Of a stretch of 64,000 nucleotides of DNA, positions 30,980 through 40,893 are shown piece by piece. Each line of letters opens with the position of its first letter. Position 1 is the first letter of the stretch. The DNA comes from Carettochelys insculpta (lineage: Eukaryota; Chordata; Testudines; Carettochelyidae). A program made the translations under genes and the position numbers. The stretch is taken from assembly GCF_033958435.1 (NCBI RefSeq), contig NC_134152.1, positions 12,014,001 through 12,078,000 on the forward strand, written 5' to 3'. The notes beneath the pieces are model-generated. The model was given only the letters and a program-made list of their open reading frames with translations, was not told the DNA's origin and did not search any database.

Positions 30980-32925
30980 CGATCTTCGCCTGTAGATCCC
31001 TCGGGATGCCCGACGTCTGGAGCCAGGATTCTCTACGCATGACTACTGCTGTAGCTGTTGAGCGTGCCGCCATATCTGCCACATCCAGGGCGATCTGGAC
31101 TCCCGTCCTCGAAGTGGTGTAGCCCTCTTGCACAATTGCCTTTAACACCGGCTTCTTATCCTCCGAAAGTGAATCCATGAGAGAAGTAAGCCTGGAGTAA
31201 TTATCGAAGTTATGGTTTGCTAGGTGTGCCACATAATTTGCCTTTCTCAATAGCAGGGTGGAAGAGGAATATACCTTCCTGCCAAACAGCTCTAGCTTCT
31301 TGGCATCTTTGTCCGATCCCCCCGATTTGTACTGAGAAGTCTTTGACCTCTGCTGGGACGATTTGACCACCAGTGAGTTCGGTTGTGGGTGACTGAGGAG
31401 GAACTCCATGTCCTTTTCTGGGACGAAGTACTTCTTGTCCACTCTTTTATTCATAGGCGGAACAGAGGCCGGAGTCTGCCATATGGTAGTGGCTGACTCC
31501 ATAATGGCTTCCTCCAGTGGGATAGAAATTTTGGATGAAGCCGGGGGTCTCAAATTTTTCAGGAGTTTGTGATGTTTCTCCTGCACTTCTGCCGTTTGAA
31601 TGCCCTGCGTGAAATCCACCCTTTTAAACAGCTCCTGAAACTGTTTAAGGTCATCCGGGGAAGCGACATCCCCGGGGGCCATGGCCTCATCTGGGGAGGA
31701 TGAGGAGGAACCACTAGGGTAAACCTCCCTCGAACTCTCAGGTTCCCGTGGTCGATGGTGTACCTGCTCGCTGGAGGATTGCGAAGGAAAGTCTCGGGGT
31801 TCTAAAATTAACTCCCCTTGAGATAACTGAGTTTCCATCCCCACCCGGGAGCATCCATGGGGGTATTGGCTGGCCGGGGGGGACCTGCCCCTGGGCGTAG
31901 GCCTGGGGTGTCTGTGTCCAGCATGATAGGAATGACCACGGCAGCATGGGCACGGGTCCGGGGACGGAGACCTGGACCACTCTCGGGGTGTGTACCCCCG
32001 ATGTCTGGGAGAGCGAGACCTCCGCGATGACACAGATAGCGGTGACACTGGTTTGTGATAGTACTCCAGCGGATCCAATCCTAGAAAGGGCAAAGGTGGC
32101 CCCAGCCATGGTGACATTGGTTGGAGGAACGGAGAAGGAGGTTCTGGTTAGGCCGGTGGAGACCCAGGCCTTCTGGGCGGCGTGTGTAGCACAGGGGGAG
32201 AGCTTGTTGTTAGCAGCAGCGCAGCCCTGTCCGGAGAAGGGCTGCGGTGCCGGGTTTTTGCTCTTGCCTTTCCCCTCCCCTGCGGGGCTGGCACCGCCCC
32301 CTGCAGCGCCGGGGATCTCGGCCCTGCTGTCGGTGCCGTGCTCTGCCCGCTCAGCTGCGGTGCTGCGCGGATAACATCCTCCAGTGCCTGCGGGCTCCGT
32401 GCCTGCTGGCCCTGCACCGTTGGTGCCGCGGGGGTCGGTGCCGCCTGTGGCGGTGCTCCCGGTTCCTGTGCTGGCCTGGCCGCCGCTCTAGGCGCTGCGC
32501 GTGCCGGCTGTTTTGTAATCAGCCTCTGCCACGTGTGCTGCTGCGGTGCTGCTTGCCTGAATATGTGGCTGGGGGCTGTGTGCTCCGCCCGTCCCGGTCG
32601 CTGAGACCGCCGGCAGGGATCGAGCTGGGGAGAGCTTCCTCCGTTTTTGCACCAAGGGGGTCAGAGAAGCTGCCTTCCTCTTGTGGAACCCAGAGGGCCC
32701 TTCTGATTGCTTCTCCGGCGCGTCTGGCTGGAGGGCCTTATCAAACAAGAGCATTTTAAGATGCATTTCTCTGTCTTTTCTTGCCCTGGCTGTGAGCTTA
32801 GCACAGTGGGAACACTTCTGGGTAACGTGTGATTCCCCCAGGCATCGGATGCATTCACTATGCCCACCAGAGGCCGGCATAGCTTCACGGCAGGACTCAC
32901 ACTTTTTAAAGCCTGAAGAAGCCAT
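30762..32925 (-). pseudogene. DIRS copy A gag-like protein
   Basis: The start 'MASSGFKKC' at 32925 opens a Cys-rich segment ('CESCREAMPASGGHSECIRC', 'KCSHCAKL') that probably binds zinc and nucleic acid. A Pro/Ala-rich linker follows, broken by a frameshift between 32488 and 32417 and a stop near 32148. An Arg/Ser-rich part ('RSRSPRHRGYTPREWSRS') and the main helical region ('DLKQFQELFKRVDFTQGIQ', 'EEAIMESATTIWQTPASVPP', 'VQIALDVADMAARSTATAVV') lead to a Gln/Tyr/Arg tail. Compared with copy B it ends early, by a CAA to TAA change at the Gln run. Confidence 0.8.
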
Positions 32926-33173
32926 CTCGGTGAGCCTTTTACTGTTAATAGGGTACTTAGCACCTTATCTGTGCCTGTTTACCTGAATCGCAGACCCCGG
33001 CCTGCAGGGCAGTGGGCGGCCTACTGGCCTTCACGTCCACTCTTCTCCGCTCCTCTCTCTCCTTTTTTTTTTTTTTTGAAAAAAAGAAACAACAAGTTAC
33101 ACGTAGAAACACTGTCTAATCTGACTCTGGGCGTAGCCTGAGCGGATTCCGTCTGCAGCCGATAGCGGTTGAG

Positions 33174-33330
33174 AAGGAACTGGCGGGGACCAGATCGCGC
33201 ACATGGCCGGGGACGCGCAAGGGAGCGGCATGCGCCGGCGCATGAGCGATCCAGGAGAAACTGCTGGAAGACTTCTGATCTGCGGCGCTGGGCGAGCCCG
33301 ACACCTATTGTGGAGCACCCATGGGGACAC
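33174..33330. repeat. DIRS copy A inverted terminal repeat, 5' side
   Basis: Inverse complement of 27354-27510. It probably holds the promoter of the element, upstream of gag. A T15 run lies just inside at 33064-33078. Confidence 0.85.
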
Positions 33331-33339
33331 TCGATGAAG

Positions 33340-33814
33340 AAATCCATTTTCCATTGAAAGCTTGAAGGAATTTTTAATTGAGTGCCTTTAAAATCAATTT
33401 GAGACCACCCTTAAAATTGAGGGATGAACAGGAAGTCTCTCCTGCAGAGGAACTGCTCACAAGGCCCTTTTCTGTAAGCACTCTACAAGCAAAACATAGG
33501 GGCGGATCCTCAGGTGGTATACAGGGCATGGTTCTATTGACATCACTGGGGTTACACTTATTTACTACAGCTTGAGTTCTGGCACAGTAACGTGGCTTTG
33601 TTAGGAGAATTGGTCTCCCCTGCTTAGCTGTACTCTAGCTGCCTTGAAGGAGATCCTGTTGATACGGGAATATCCACACTGGAACTGGAATATGTAAATT
33701 CCACCTTGTGACACACCCACACTAGCTCTGATCGGCCTAGCATGGTGAACAGAGAAGTGTGGCAACCCTGGCACAAGCAGTAGGAGGGGCTAGTCTCCCT
33801 GCATACCTGGTGCC
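33340..33814. other. Spacer, nothing recognised
   Basis: No supported gene or repeat. Confidence 0.35.
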
Positions 33815-34009
33815 TTTTCCAGGGTAGTAACAGAGAGTAAGCTGTGCTAGTCTATACACTATCAAAACAAAAAGCAGTCAAGTAGCACTTTAAAGACTAG
33901 CAAAATGGTTTATTAGGTGAGCTTTCGTGGGTCTGTCCCACGAAAGCTCACCTAATAAACCATTTTGCTAGTCTTTAAAGTGCTACTTGACTGGTTTTCC
34001 AGGGTAGTA
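33815..34009 (-). mobile_element. Penelope-like foldback insertion with 15-bp duplication
   Basis: The insert 33830-33994 is flanked by 'ttttccagggtagta' on both sides. The left part (33830-33931) is a retroelement 3' end in minus orientation ('actatcaaaacaaaaagcag' at 33858). It then turns back on itself: 33875-33931 and 33937-33993 are perfect 57-base inverted repeats around a 5-base loop. The unit 'gggtctgtcccacgaaagctc' and the following 'taataaac.attttg.tagtc' occur in related copies at 35669 and 39395. Penelope-like elements are known for inverted 5' ends and variable duplications, hence the name. No reverse transcriptase is present to prove it. Confidence 0.6.
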
Positions 34010-34534
34010 TGTGTAACAGCTTGCTCACTACTATAATTCTAGTTTTAGTACATCAGCTCAATCAGAACTAGCACGCATGTCTCAGCGAGCCAGAATTTAC
34101 ACTTCCCAGCCCTACCACGAGCATACCCTAAGAAGGGGACTTGATAGTATCTATCCTCTGAAGATCACAGCGAGGCAGATACTAATTAATGAGGCTTCTC
34201 ATTTACTCCACTGACATAGAGGTCAGTTAGCCTCATTTTGCAAATGTGTAACTGAGTCACTGAAAAGTGAAGGGCCTGATTTGTGACAATACTGATTTGC
34301 ATTCTTGCCTCCTGATTAACATCAATTAAAGTTCCAGGGGTGCTGTGCCCCAACTGACTTGTCACAGTTCAGATAGCAACTGAACCTTTTCAGTACTTGA
34401 ACGGTAGAATTTCAAATACCGTCAATATCACTTAGTGTACTTCATCTTCAGCATGCCTTCCAAACTCTAGCTAAAACAATGAGGATTCCCCTTGACACCC
34501 TAAGACCAATAGATTTTTTGGGCTTAAGCTTCCA
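34010..34534. other. Spacer, possible MIR trace
   Basis: At 34225-34275 'cctcattttgcaaatgtgta' followed by 'actgagtcactgaaaag' faintly recalls a MIR. Nothing else is seen. Confidence 0.25.
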
Positions 34535-34645
34535 TGCATCTGAAGTGTTTTTTTTACGCACGAAAGCTTATGCCCAAATAAATCTGTTCGGTTTTAAGGT
34601 GCAGCAGGACTCCTCATTGTTTTTGCAAATACAGGCTATCATGAA
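34535..34645 (+). mobile_element. Penelope-like 3' fragment
   Basis: 'cgcacgaaagcttatgccca' then 'aataaatctgttcggtttta' and 'gcaggactcctcattgtttt' match the layout of the foldback elements ('cacgaaagctca..taataaa.....gttagtcttta'). It is a different subfamily. Confidence 0.45.
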
Positions 34646-35407
34646 TGAATGCAAGCAAAGGGTTGACCCTTAGAGACAACTCTCTGCAGTGGGCCACCAG
34701 GTAAGCCAATAGGAGGTGAGAGAAACTCTTTTGAACTGAAAATAGGGATCTTTGTGTGGCTGATGCAGAGGGGACAGAGATAAATGATTGCTCCTAAGCA
34801 GCTGGAATGTATCCAGTAAATATCCTAGTCATCTCATAATCAGCCATAGGTATGTAGGTAGAAGGGAAATGTTTATTTAGATGCAATCAGGTTATTGTTA
34901 TTTTGGGACCTCATCTGGAGTTGCTTTGGCTAATGATTTCTTTCCCCTGTACTCTGTAACTTTTTAGCTGAATCCCAGGGAAGTGATTCTCTGTGCTGCA
35001 ATCAAAATCTTCGGGTGTTTTCTCTTGTTTTGTGAATAAATTACTTTTTTAAGGCAATGATTTGATCCTTGTGTTCTAGAGAAGAGTCTGTGTATATTAA
35101 TGCCTTAGACTGAAAGATGAGCCATCAGAGTACAGTACTTTGTTTCTAAGCTCTCTCCTGAGGAAGAATTAAGAGCTTGAGGTACCCCACAGGGAGACAT
35201 TGCAAGTGCATCTTCCTGGGTTGAAGGGTTTTCTTTTTCTACTTAGATGGTGGCAGTCTACCAACTCAGGGTCAGGGAATCTGAGACCTTGGGAAACTTT
35301 TTAAGCAGAGCCTTTACAGGCAAAGTATTTTAAAGTTTTTTTGCGGGATCCCACTTTCTGCACATTCCTGACACAAACTAACATGGCTACCCCTCTGAAA
35401 TGCTAAA

Positions 35408-35650
35408 AAGGCCAGGTCTACATTAAAGTCAATTGTAGATATGCAATTCTAGCTATGGCAAATGCATACCTAGAATTGACCTGTCTACACTTGACTTACC
35501 TGGCCATCCTCACAGAGAGTGGTCAATGGTAGAAACTCTCCCATCAACCTCCCTTACTCCTTGCTATATTGAGGAGCGTAGGGATCAACTTCTGACCCCA
35601 GACAGCTTGATTTCATGTGTTCCTACTAGGTCTGCAAAATCAAACCCTGG
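35408..35650 (+). mobile_element. MITE fragment, Harbinger-like end
   Basis: The start 'ggccaggtctacattaaagt' is the same end type as the inverse complement of 61335-61422; both share 'tagatatgcaattctagct'. The other terminus is not clear. Confidence 0.5.
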
Positions 35651-35655
35651 AAGAT

Positions 35656-35797
35656 TAATCCTGACAGTATCAAAGCAAAAAGCAGTCAAGTAGCACTTTA
35701 AAGACTAGCAAAATAGTTTAAAGTGCTACTTGACTGCTTTTTGTTTTGATAGTGTATAGACTAGCACGGCTTCCTCTCTGTTACTAATCCTGACAGT
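35656..35797 (+). mobile_element. Penelope-like foldback insertion with 13-bp duplication
   Basis: The insert 35669-35784 is flanked by 'taatcctgacagt'. Arms 35669-35702 and 35717-35750 are inverse complements over 34 bases with one mismatch, and the 3' end 'gtatagactagcacggcttc' lies on the right. It has the same design as 33815-34009 but the opposite orientation and a different fold point. Confidence 0.6.
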
Positions 35798-36141
35798 GTG
35801 GATCTTCTGCATAGTGAAGACATACACTGAGTAATCCTTACAAAACCCCAGAGCAATGGTTGGTTTAATTAGCTCCATTTGACAGCTTGCTGGGGAGGAG
35901 AGGCTGAGGGAGAAAGCCAAATTGTTTGGTTAAGTGCACAGAGGGCATATTGTAAGAGCTGAGATTAGAATACTAGCAATTCCTGGCATCCAGTTCCCTG
36001 TTTGTATACCACTAATCTATAACTTCAACCTGCATGCTAATGTCATGTATGGTACTTGTATCCTCTCATTCTTCTAAAATGATATGGGATAATCAAGGGA
36101 AAAATTCTGTTATTCTTCCTCAAAGCAGAATTATCCATTGC

Positions 36142-36995
36142 AGTGCCATAACTAGCTACTTTTGTGCCTGAGGCAAGAAAATAAAATTGTGCACCCTCCT
36201 CTATTCATAGCACGTATTTAGTAGAAAAAGGAAAAATACATAAATAACAAAAATAACAACACTATGTTTGTTTATGACAATTATGAGATTTCCATAAACA
36301 ATTAATTAATACATACATCTTAATAAATATGATTATAATAGGCTATACATATAATCTATATATTAATAAATAGAACTATAAAATATTACCATGTCAGGCA
36401 CTATTCGGTATTTGTCTGTAATTGTGCTTTGCACGCTTTTAGTGAGGCAAACTCATCAATAATTGCACTGAAGTTCATATTATTTGCTACCTCGTGTTCT
36501 ATTAAAAATAAGATGGACATATTTGATAATCTCTCCTGACCCGTGGATGTTCGAAGGTAGTTCTTAATTCATTTAACTTTACTAAAACTTGTCTCACAAG
36601 AAGCCACAGTCTCTGGCAAGCAGAGAAATATTTGCAAGGCAATTTCCAAATTTGGATAAGATTTGACCAGATTATTATTCATGAATTAACTGTAGAAGGT
36701 TTAAACTAGTCGCACATGAAACATCTGGCAACAGTGCTAATGCCTGTTGTTTAAAACTCTGAATCTCTGACAAAATTTCTGAAACATTCAAGTTGCTGTT
36801 ATATTTAAAACTTATATCTACTGCTGCTTCCTGAAGATTAGGAGTATCCATTTTAACAAAAGAATTGCCCAGAAGAAAATATCTTTTTTGATATCAGACA
36901 AAAATGTTTGTTAAAAAGCATATTATTTTACTATACCCATTCAAAAAATATGTGCCCTAAGAAAATGCTGCCCCTAAGGAGCAGTTGACATTGAC
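36142..36995 (-). pseudogene. hAT transposase C-terminal relic
   Basis: On the minus strand between about 36860 and 36430 a decayed frame reads 'SYPNLEIALQIFLCLPETVA', 'SCETSFSKVK', then TGA, then 'IKNYLRTSTGQERLSNMSIL' and 'FSAIIDEFASLKA'. This is the C-terminal dimerisation domain of hAT transposases. The left boundary 'cagtgccataactagc' at 36142 looks like a hAT terminal repeat. The N-terminal half and the catalytic centre are lost. Confidence 0.75.
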
Positions 36996-37309
36996 CATCC
37001 TCGGCACATTGTAGCCCAAAAAGCTGCAAAATGCTTTAAATGTTTAGAGAGACAAGGCTGCGGGGAAACATCATTTACTGGACTAGTTTCTGTTGGTGAC
37101 AGAAGTCTCTAATCTTACAGCATTTTAATGCTTGTCTCTTTCATCACCAGAAATTGATCCAATAAAAATATTATCTGACATCTTGTAGCTCTAATGTCTT
37201 CGGCCCAACAGGGCTACAATACTGTAAATAAGAGTTCAGTTCCTCTTTACAAGTGCAACCCTTCTGCTGGAAAGAGTCAGCTGCAGCCAGAGCTGGGTTC
37301 AATATCTAG

Positions 37310-37545
37310 GGCCTTGTCTATACTGACAAAAAACTTTGAGATGGCCATGCTAATGGCCATTTTGAAGAATACTAATGAGGCACTGTAATGCATATTCAGT
37401 GCCCTATTAGCATGCCACCAGCCGTGGCACTTCAAAATTGCCGCTCTTTGCTCCCGCATGGCTTGTCCAGACGAGGGTCCTTTTCAAAATGACCCCCCCA
37501 ACTTCGAAATTCCCTTATTCCTAATACCCTATCCCCTTATTCCTG
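37310..37545 (+). mobile_element. MITE fragment
   Basis: Begins 'gggccttgtctatactgac' and contains 'atgctaatggcc', 'attcagtgccctattagcat' and 'acttcgaaattcccttatt', words typical of the Harbinger-type MITEs of this genome. The right end is missing. Confidence 0.5.
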
Positions 37546-38630
37546 TCGCTGGTCACCTGCTGCTGTCTTGTGGATTCTGCTATAGGCAAAACCCAGTGAT
37601 TCCAGCTCTCAGTGATTTCAGCTCATAGTAGCATTCAGCTCTGGACCTAGCCACAGCATCTCAGTATCCACAAAGGCGGTTTCTCGCAGAATAACTATAG
37701 ACCCATCTTTAGGTCTATGTTTGAACAGAACATGGCTACATTTTGAACCTCCCCACCACACACATCCACTGACTGATCAATGAGCTGTGGGTATGCATCC
37801 CACAGTGCCTATTGACGCGTTCTTTTGCTAAGCACTGTGGGATTGCAGCACAGAGCACAGCACACCTTGGGAATGTGAAAAACATCTCCTCAGACACCGC
37901 TGTGTTTGCCAGCTTCTGTCAGACACTACGGCTGTGAGAAGATCCCGTAGGTGGCCATTAACATCTGGGAGTCTTTGAGGAACCACTTTGATAATAAGGG
38001 GTGCTGAACCTCTTTTGGGGTTGCATCCCACCCCTCATCCTAAGTAACACATTCCCATGAAAGAAAGGGATATGACACCCTTCAGCTGGGGTCTGAGCAA
38101 TTGATACGTGATGTAGAACAAAATGTAAGCCATCGTACCATTAAAACTGGTTGCTTTTACTGATCACTTGAAATCACAGTCCCACACCTAGGAGCAATGT
38201 TTGCTGGTAATGGAGGATTAGGGTTTGGGGACAGCGTCATAATGGTGTAGGTCTAGCTGTCATTGTCACAGCTGTCATAGGGAGTGGAGTGTGGCAGATA
38301 CTGATCATTCTTAGACATAGAGTATAACAAAGGAGGTATTTTAATTTTCCTGCTCTAGGTTGAAACATTTCACTCAAAAGTACCATTTCCAACATATGCT
38401 GCATCTTTCCCACTGGCCTTTGAAAGACACACACACTTCTGTGAGTATTGCAAACATGGTGAGGTTTGGCAAAGGGGAAAGAGGGGGATGAGGTGTGTGC
38501 ATATGGGCATAAGAAAATGCAGTCCTGGCTTTTGCAGCTGGTTTTCATGGAAATAATTCTAATGATGACCCTTTTGTCCACAAGCTGGGTCTTGCCGATA
38601 TCTGACTCCTGAGGGCAAGCAGGGAAACCT
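37546..38630. other. Spacer with unclassified repeat-like sequence
   Basis: Contains 'agcactgtgggattgcagca'-type words often seen in Harbinger coding relics, but no frame I can support. Confidence 0.3.
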
Positions 38631-38635
38631 GGGCT

Positions 38636-39180
38636 CTACTTCTGGATGCTAGAGGCGGTTGCCTGCTGCCTATGCAGCACAACTGTGTGCTGACTGAGGA
38701 ATAGTATGAGAGAGTATTGTACCATCAGCGGGGGCATTGGTCCAATGCAGCACTGCCATGGAATCTGTGAGACAATCAATAAATACCTCAGGCAAAGCTT
38801 CTGGAACATCTCTTTGCAGGACTCAATTGATATTTTGGCATGGATCAACACCCTGTTTAGACATAGCACCAAGCTATGCAGGACAATGGCAGCTCACAAA
38901 AACACAGCCACACTCCTACCTTTATGTGACCAGCCCCCTCAGTCCCCACTGCTTTCCCCAAGCCAGAGACATTTATCCTATCACTCTGTCCTTGCTTCCT
39001 GCTCCCCATCAAACTTCTGCTGAGACTCACCATTCATCTCAGTCATTGAGATGTCCTGGCTGTCTGCCACACCAGCCGACCCCACTTTGTGCCCCACCTC
39101 CTCATCTTTTTCATTGATAAATTCATCCTCCAAGTTAAGTCCTCTTTCTGCTGATTCAGTGCCTTCAGAAGTTTCCACAG
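38636..39180 (-). pseudogene. Possible Harbinger Myb/SANT-like linker relic
   Basis: The minus-strand frame 39178-38981 is acidic, with 'LEDEFINEKDEEVG' and 'ADSQDISMTEMNGESQQ'. It resembles the Asp/Glu/Ser/Gln linker that follows the trihelix domain in these genes. The + strand at 38740-38900 may hold the accompanying helix-rich part. Family membership is uncertain. Confidence 0.35.
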
Positions 39181-39394
39181 GATTCTAGGTGGGATCCTCC
39201 CAGGACTGTACCCAGCTCTTTATACAAGTGGTATGTCTTGAGAGCAGCACCAAAACATTTACTCCCTCACCTTATGGTCTGACTGCCTGCCTCAGTTCCT
39301 TTATCTTTGCTCTGTCCTGCAGTGTGTCCTGATCACGCCCCTTTTCACACAAAGATTGAGAAACGTGGCTATAGGTGTCACAGTTCCTATGGAG

Positions 39395-39525
39395 AAGGGG
39401 GTCTGTCCCACAAAAGTTCATCACCGAATAGATCGTTTTGTTAGTCTTTAAAGTGCTACATTTCTGCTGCTTTGTTTCGTTGGAGTAGAGACTGACACGG
39501 CTATCTCTGTTACTATTCCAGTTCC
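39395..39525 (+). mobile_element. Penelope-like 3' fragment
   Basis: 'gggggtctgtcccacaaaag' at 39395, then 'ttttgttagtctttaaagtg' and 'agagactgacacggctatct'. It is an uninverted counterpart of the two foldback copies, ending close to 'ctctgttact'. Confidence 0.55.
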
Positions 39526-40570
39526 TATGGGTCATTCATAGCCAGGACTACACATTGATAAGATGCAAAAGCTCCACGGTGGTCCAAGCAGGAGAGTGTT
39601 GAGAATGATAGCCAGCCAGGATCAGCTGAGAAGATGTCACGAGAGCACTCCACACTGAGCCACCCAGCAAGAAATGGAATTTAAATTTTACAGAGCTTGC
39701 AAGGGGGAAAGGCAGATTGCTGTTTACCGGGATAGAGAACAGCAGAGTTCAAAGCGCTGCCCTGAGTGGCTCCTTGGGCATTTTGGGAAACGCCCTGGAG
39801 TTCAATAAAGGGGAAAAAAGCCTCCTCTGCTACACAGTGCATGGTTGTCAAAAGTAAAGGGAAGGGGAAAGAAATAAGTCCATTGTGGAGGAGGAAGATT
39901 TTTGTCACCAAAACAAGGTATTTTTGTGATTTTTGTTGCATTGGTGGGGTATTTGGAGTTTTAATACTCTATACTCACACTTTGAACTTTGTCTGTTAAT
40001 TGTGGCTAGCACATAACTCAGATTATATTGCTTCTGTTTACAGGTTGGGTTAATAGAATTTATAGAGCTCAATGCTGCAAATGGGTCCGGACGGAGAGAT
40101 CCCTGCACCCAGCTGAAGCCCCATTGAACAGGTTCAGAGGTCTTCAACCGCAGTTGAGTTAGTTGAAGGATTGGGGTTTTCCTTGAACTTAACAATACTA
40201 TATAGCGCTTACATAGCTATCAAAGCTGTGTGGATTCATCGTCATCTTCATTTGCGTGTATGTTAAATCCTCAGTCCCATCCTCATCTGGTTGTGTTTCA
40301 ACTCTAAGTCTTTCATGACTGGGATGGTCTCTTGTGGTGAGCACAGTCCAGACACAAAGGAGCTTCATTTCCAAGTGTGGCCTTTGGCCGCTATTGTTAT
40401 ATAAATATTTATTACTAAACCCCCATGGCTTTGAATCTGTCAGGGAAAGCAAGCGGATTAGGAGATACTGTAAAGAATCTAAAATAGGGAAGTTACAATG
40501 TGCTTGAGGGATCACGCTTAGAAATATTAGGCCGCTGTACAGTACTGGGCCACACTGTATGACTCTCACA
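39526..40570. other. Spacer, nothing recognised
   Basis: No convincing gene or repeat. Confidence 0.35.
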
Positions 40571-40890
40571 GGCTACGTTCTACACTACAGTGATCCTTAG
40601 AAAGAAGATCTTCTGGAAGATCTCTTCTGAAAACACTTCTTTCGAAAGACCATGTCCACACACAAAAAAGTGGATCAAAACACATCTGTGTTATCTACAC
40701 GTTTACTTCCGAAAGAATCTTTCAGAAAAAGGCGCTCTTCCTCACCTGGGAGAGGAAGAGGGCTGCTAGAAAAAGTGCTGCGTTCTTTCAATTTCAGATC
40801 AAACAAATGCATTTTGTGTGTAGAGGCTCTGCAAGTTCTTTTGGAAAAGGCCCAGTTTTGTCAAAAGAACTTGCTAATGTACACACAGCC
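40571..40890. mobile_element. Harbinger MITE with ACA duplication
   Basis: Starts 'ggctacgttctacactacag', ends 'gtacacacagcc', flanked by ACA at 40568-40570 and 40891-40893. Shares 'aaagaccatgtccacacaca' and 'gggagaggaag' with 44536-44937. The left end is also like 56771. Confidence 0.75.
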
Positions 40891-40893
40891 ACA

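Larger units (their letters stand above)
27312..33339 (-). mobile_element. DIRS-type tyrosine-recombinase retrotransposon, copy A
   Basis: Full-length, 6.0 kb. Order on the minus strand: terminal repeat, gag, reverse transcriptase/RNase H, tyrosine recombinase, internal complementary region, terminal repeat. There is no target-site duplication, as expected of integration by recombinase from a circular intermediate. The ends are 'aaagagaagtt' at the left and 'tcgatgaag' at the right. Copy B at 50037-56100 is the same family and orientation, clearly diverged. Confidence 0.9.

Noticed and set aside
33875..33993. Inverted repeat considered as a microRNA precursor
   Set aside because: The flanking duplication and the sister copies show it is a retro-insertion; perfect 57-base arms are not a typical microRNA hairpin.
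39660..39950. Possible gene on either strand near 39.7-39.9 kb
   Set aside because: Short frames only, with no motif and no splice signals that link them.
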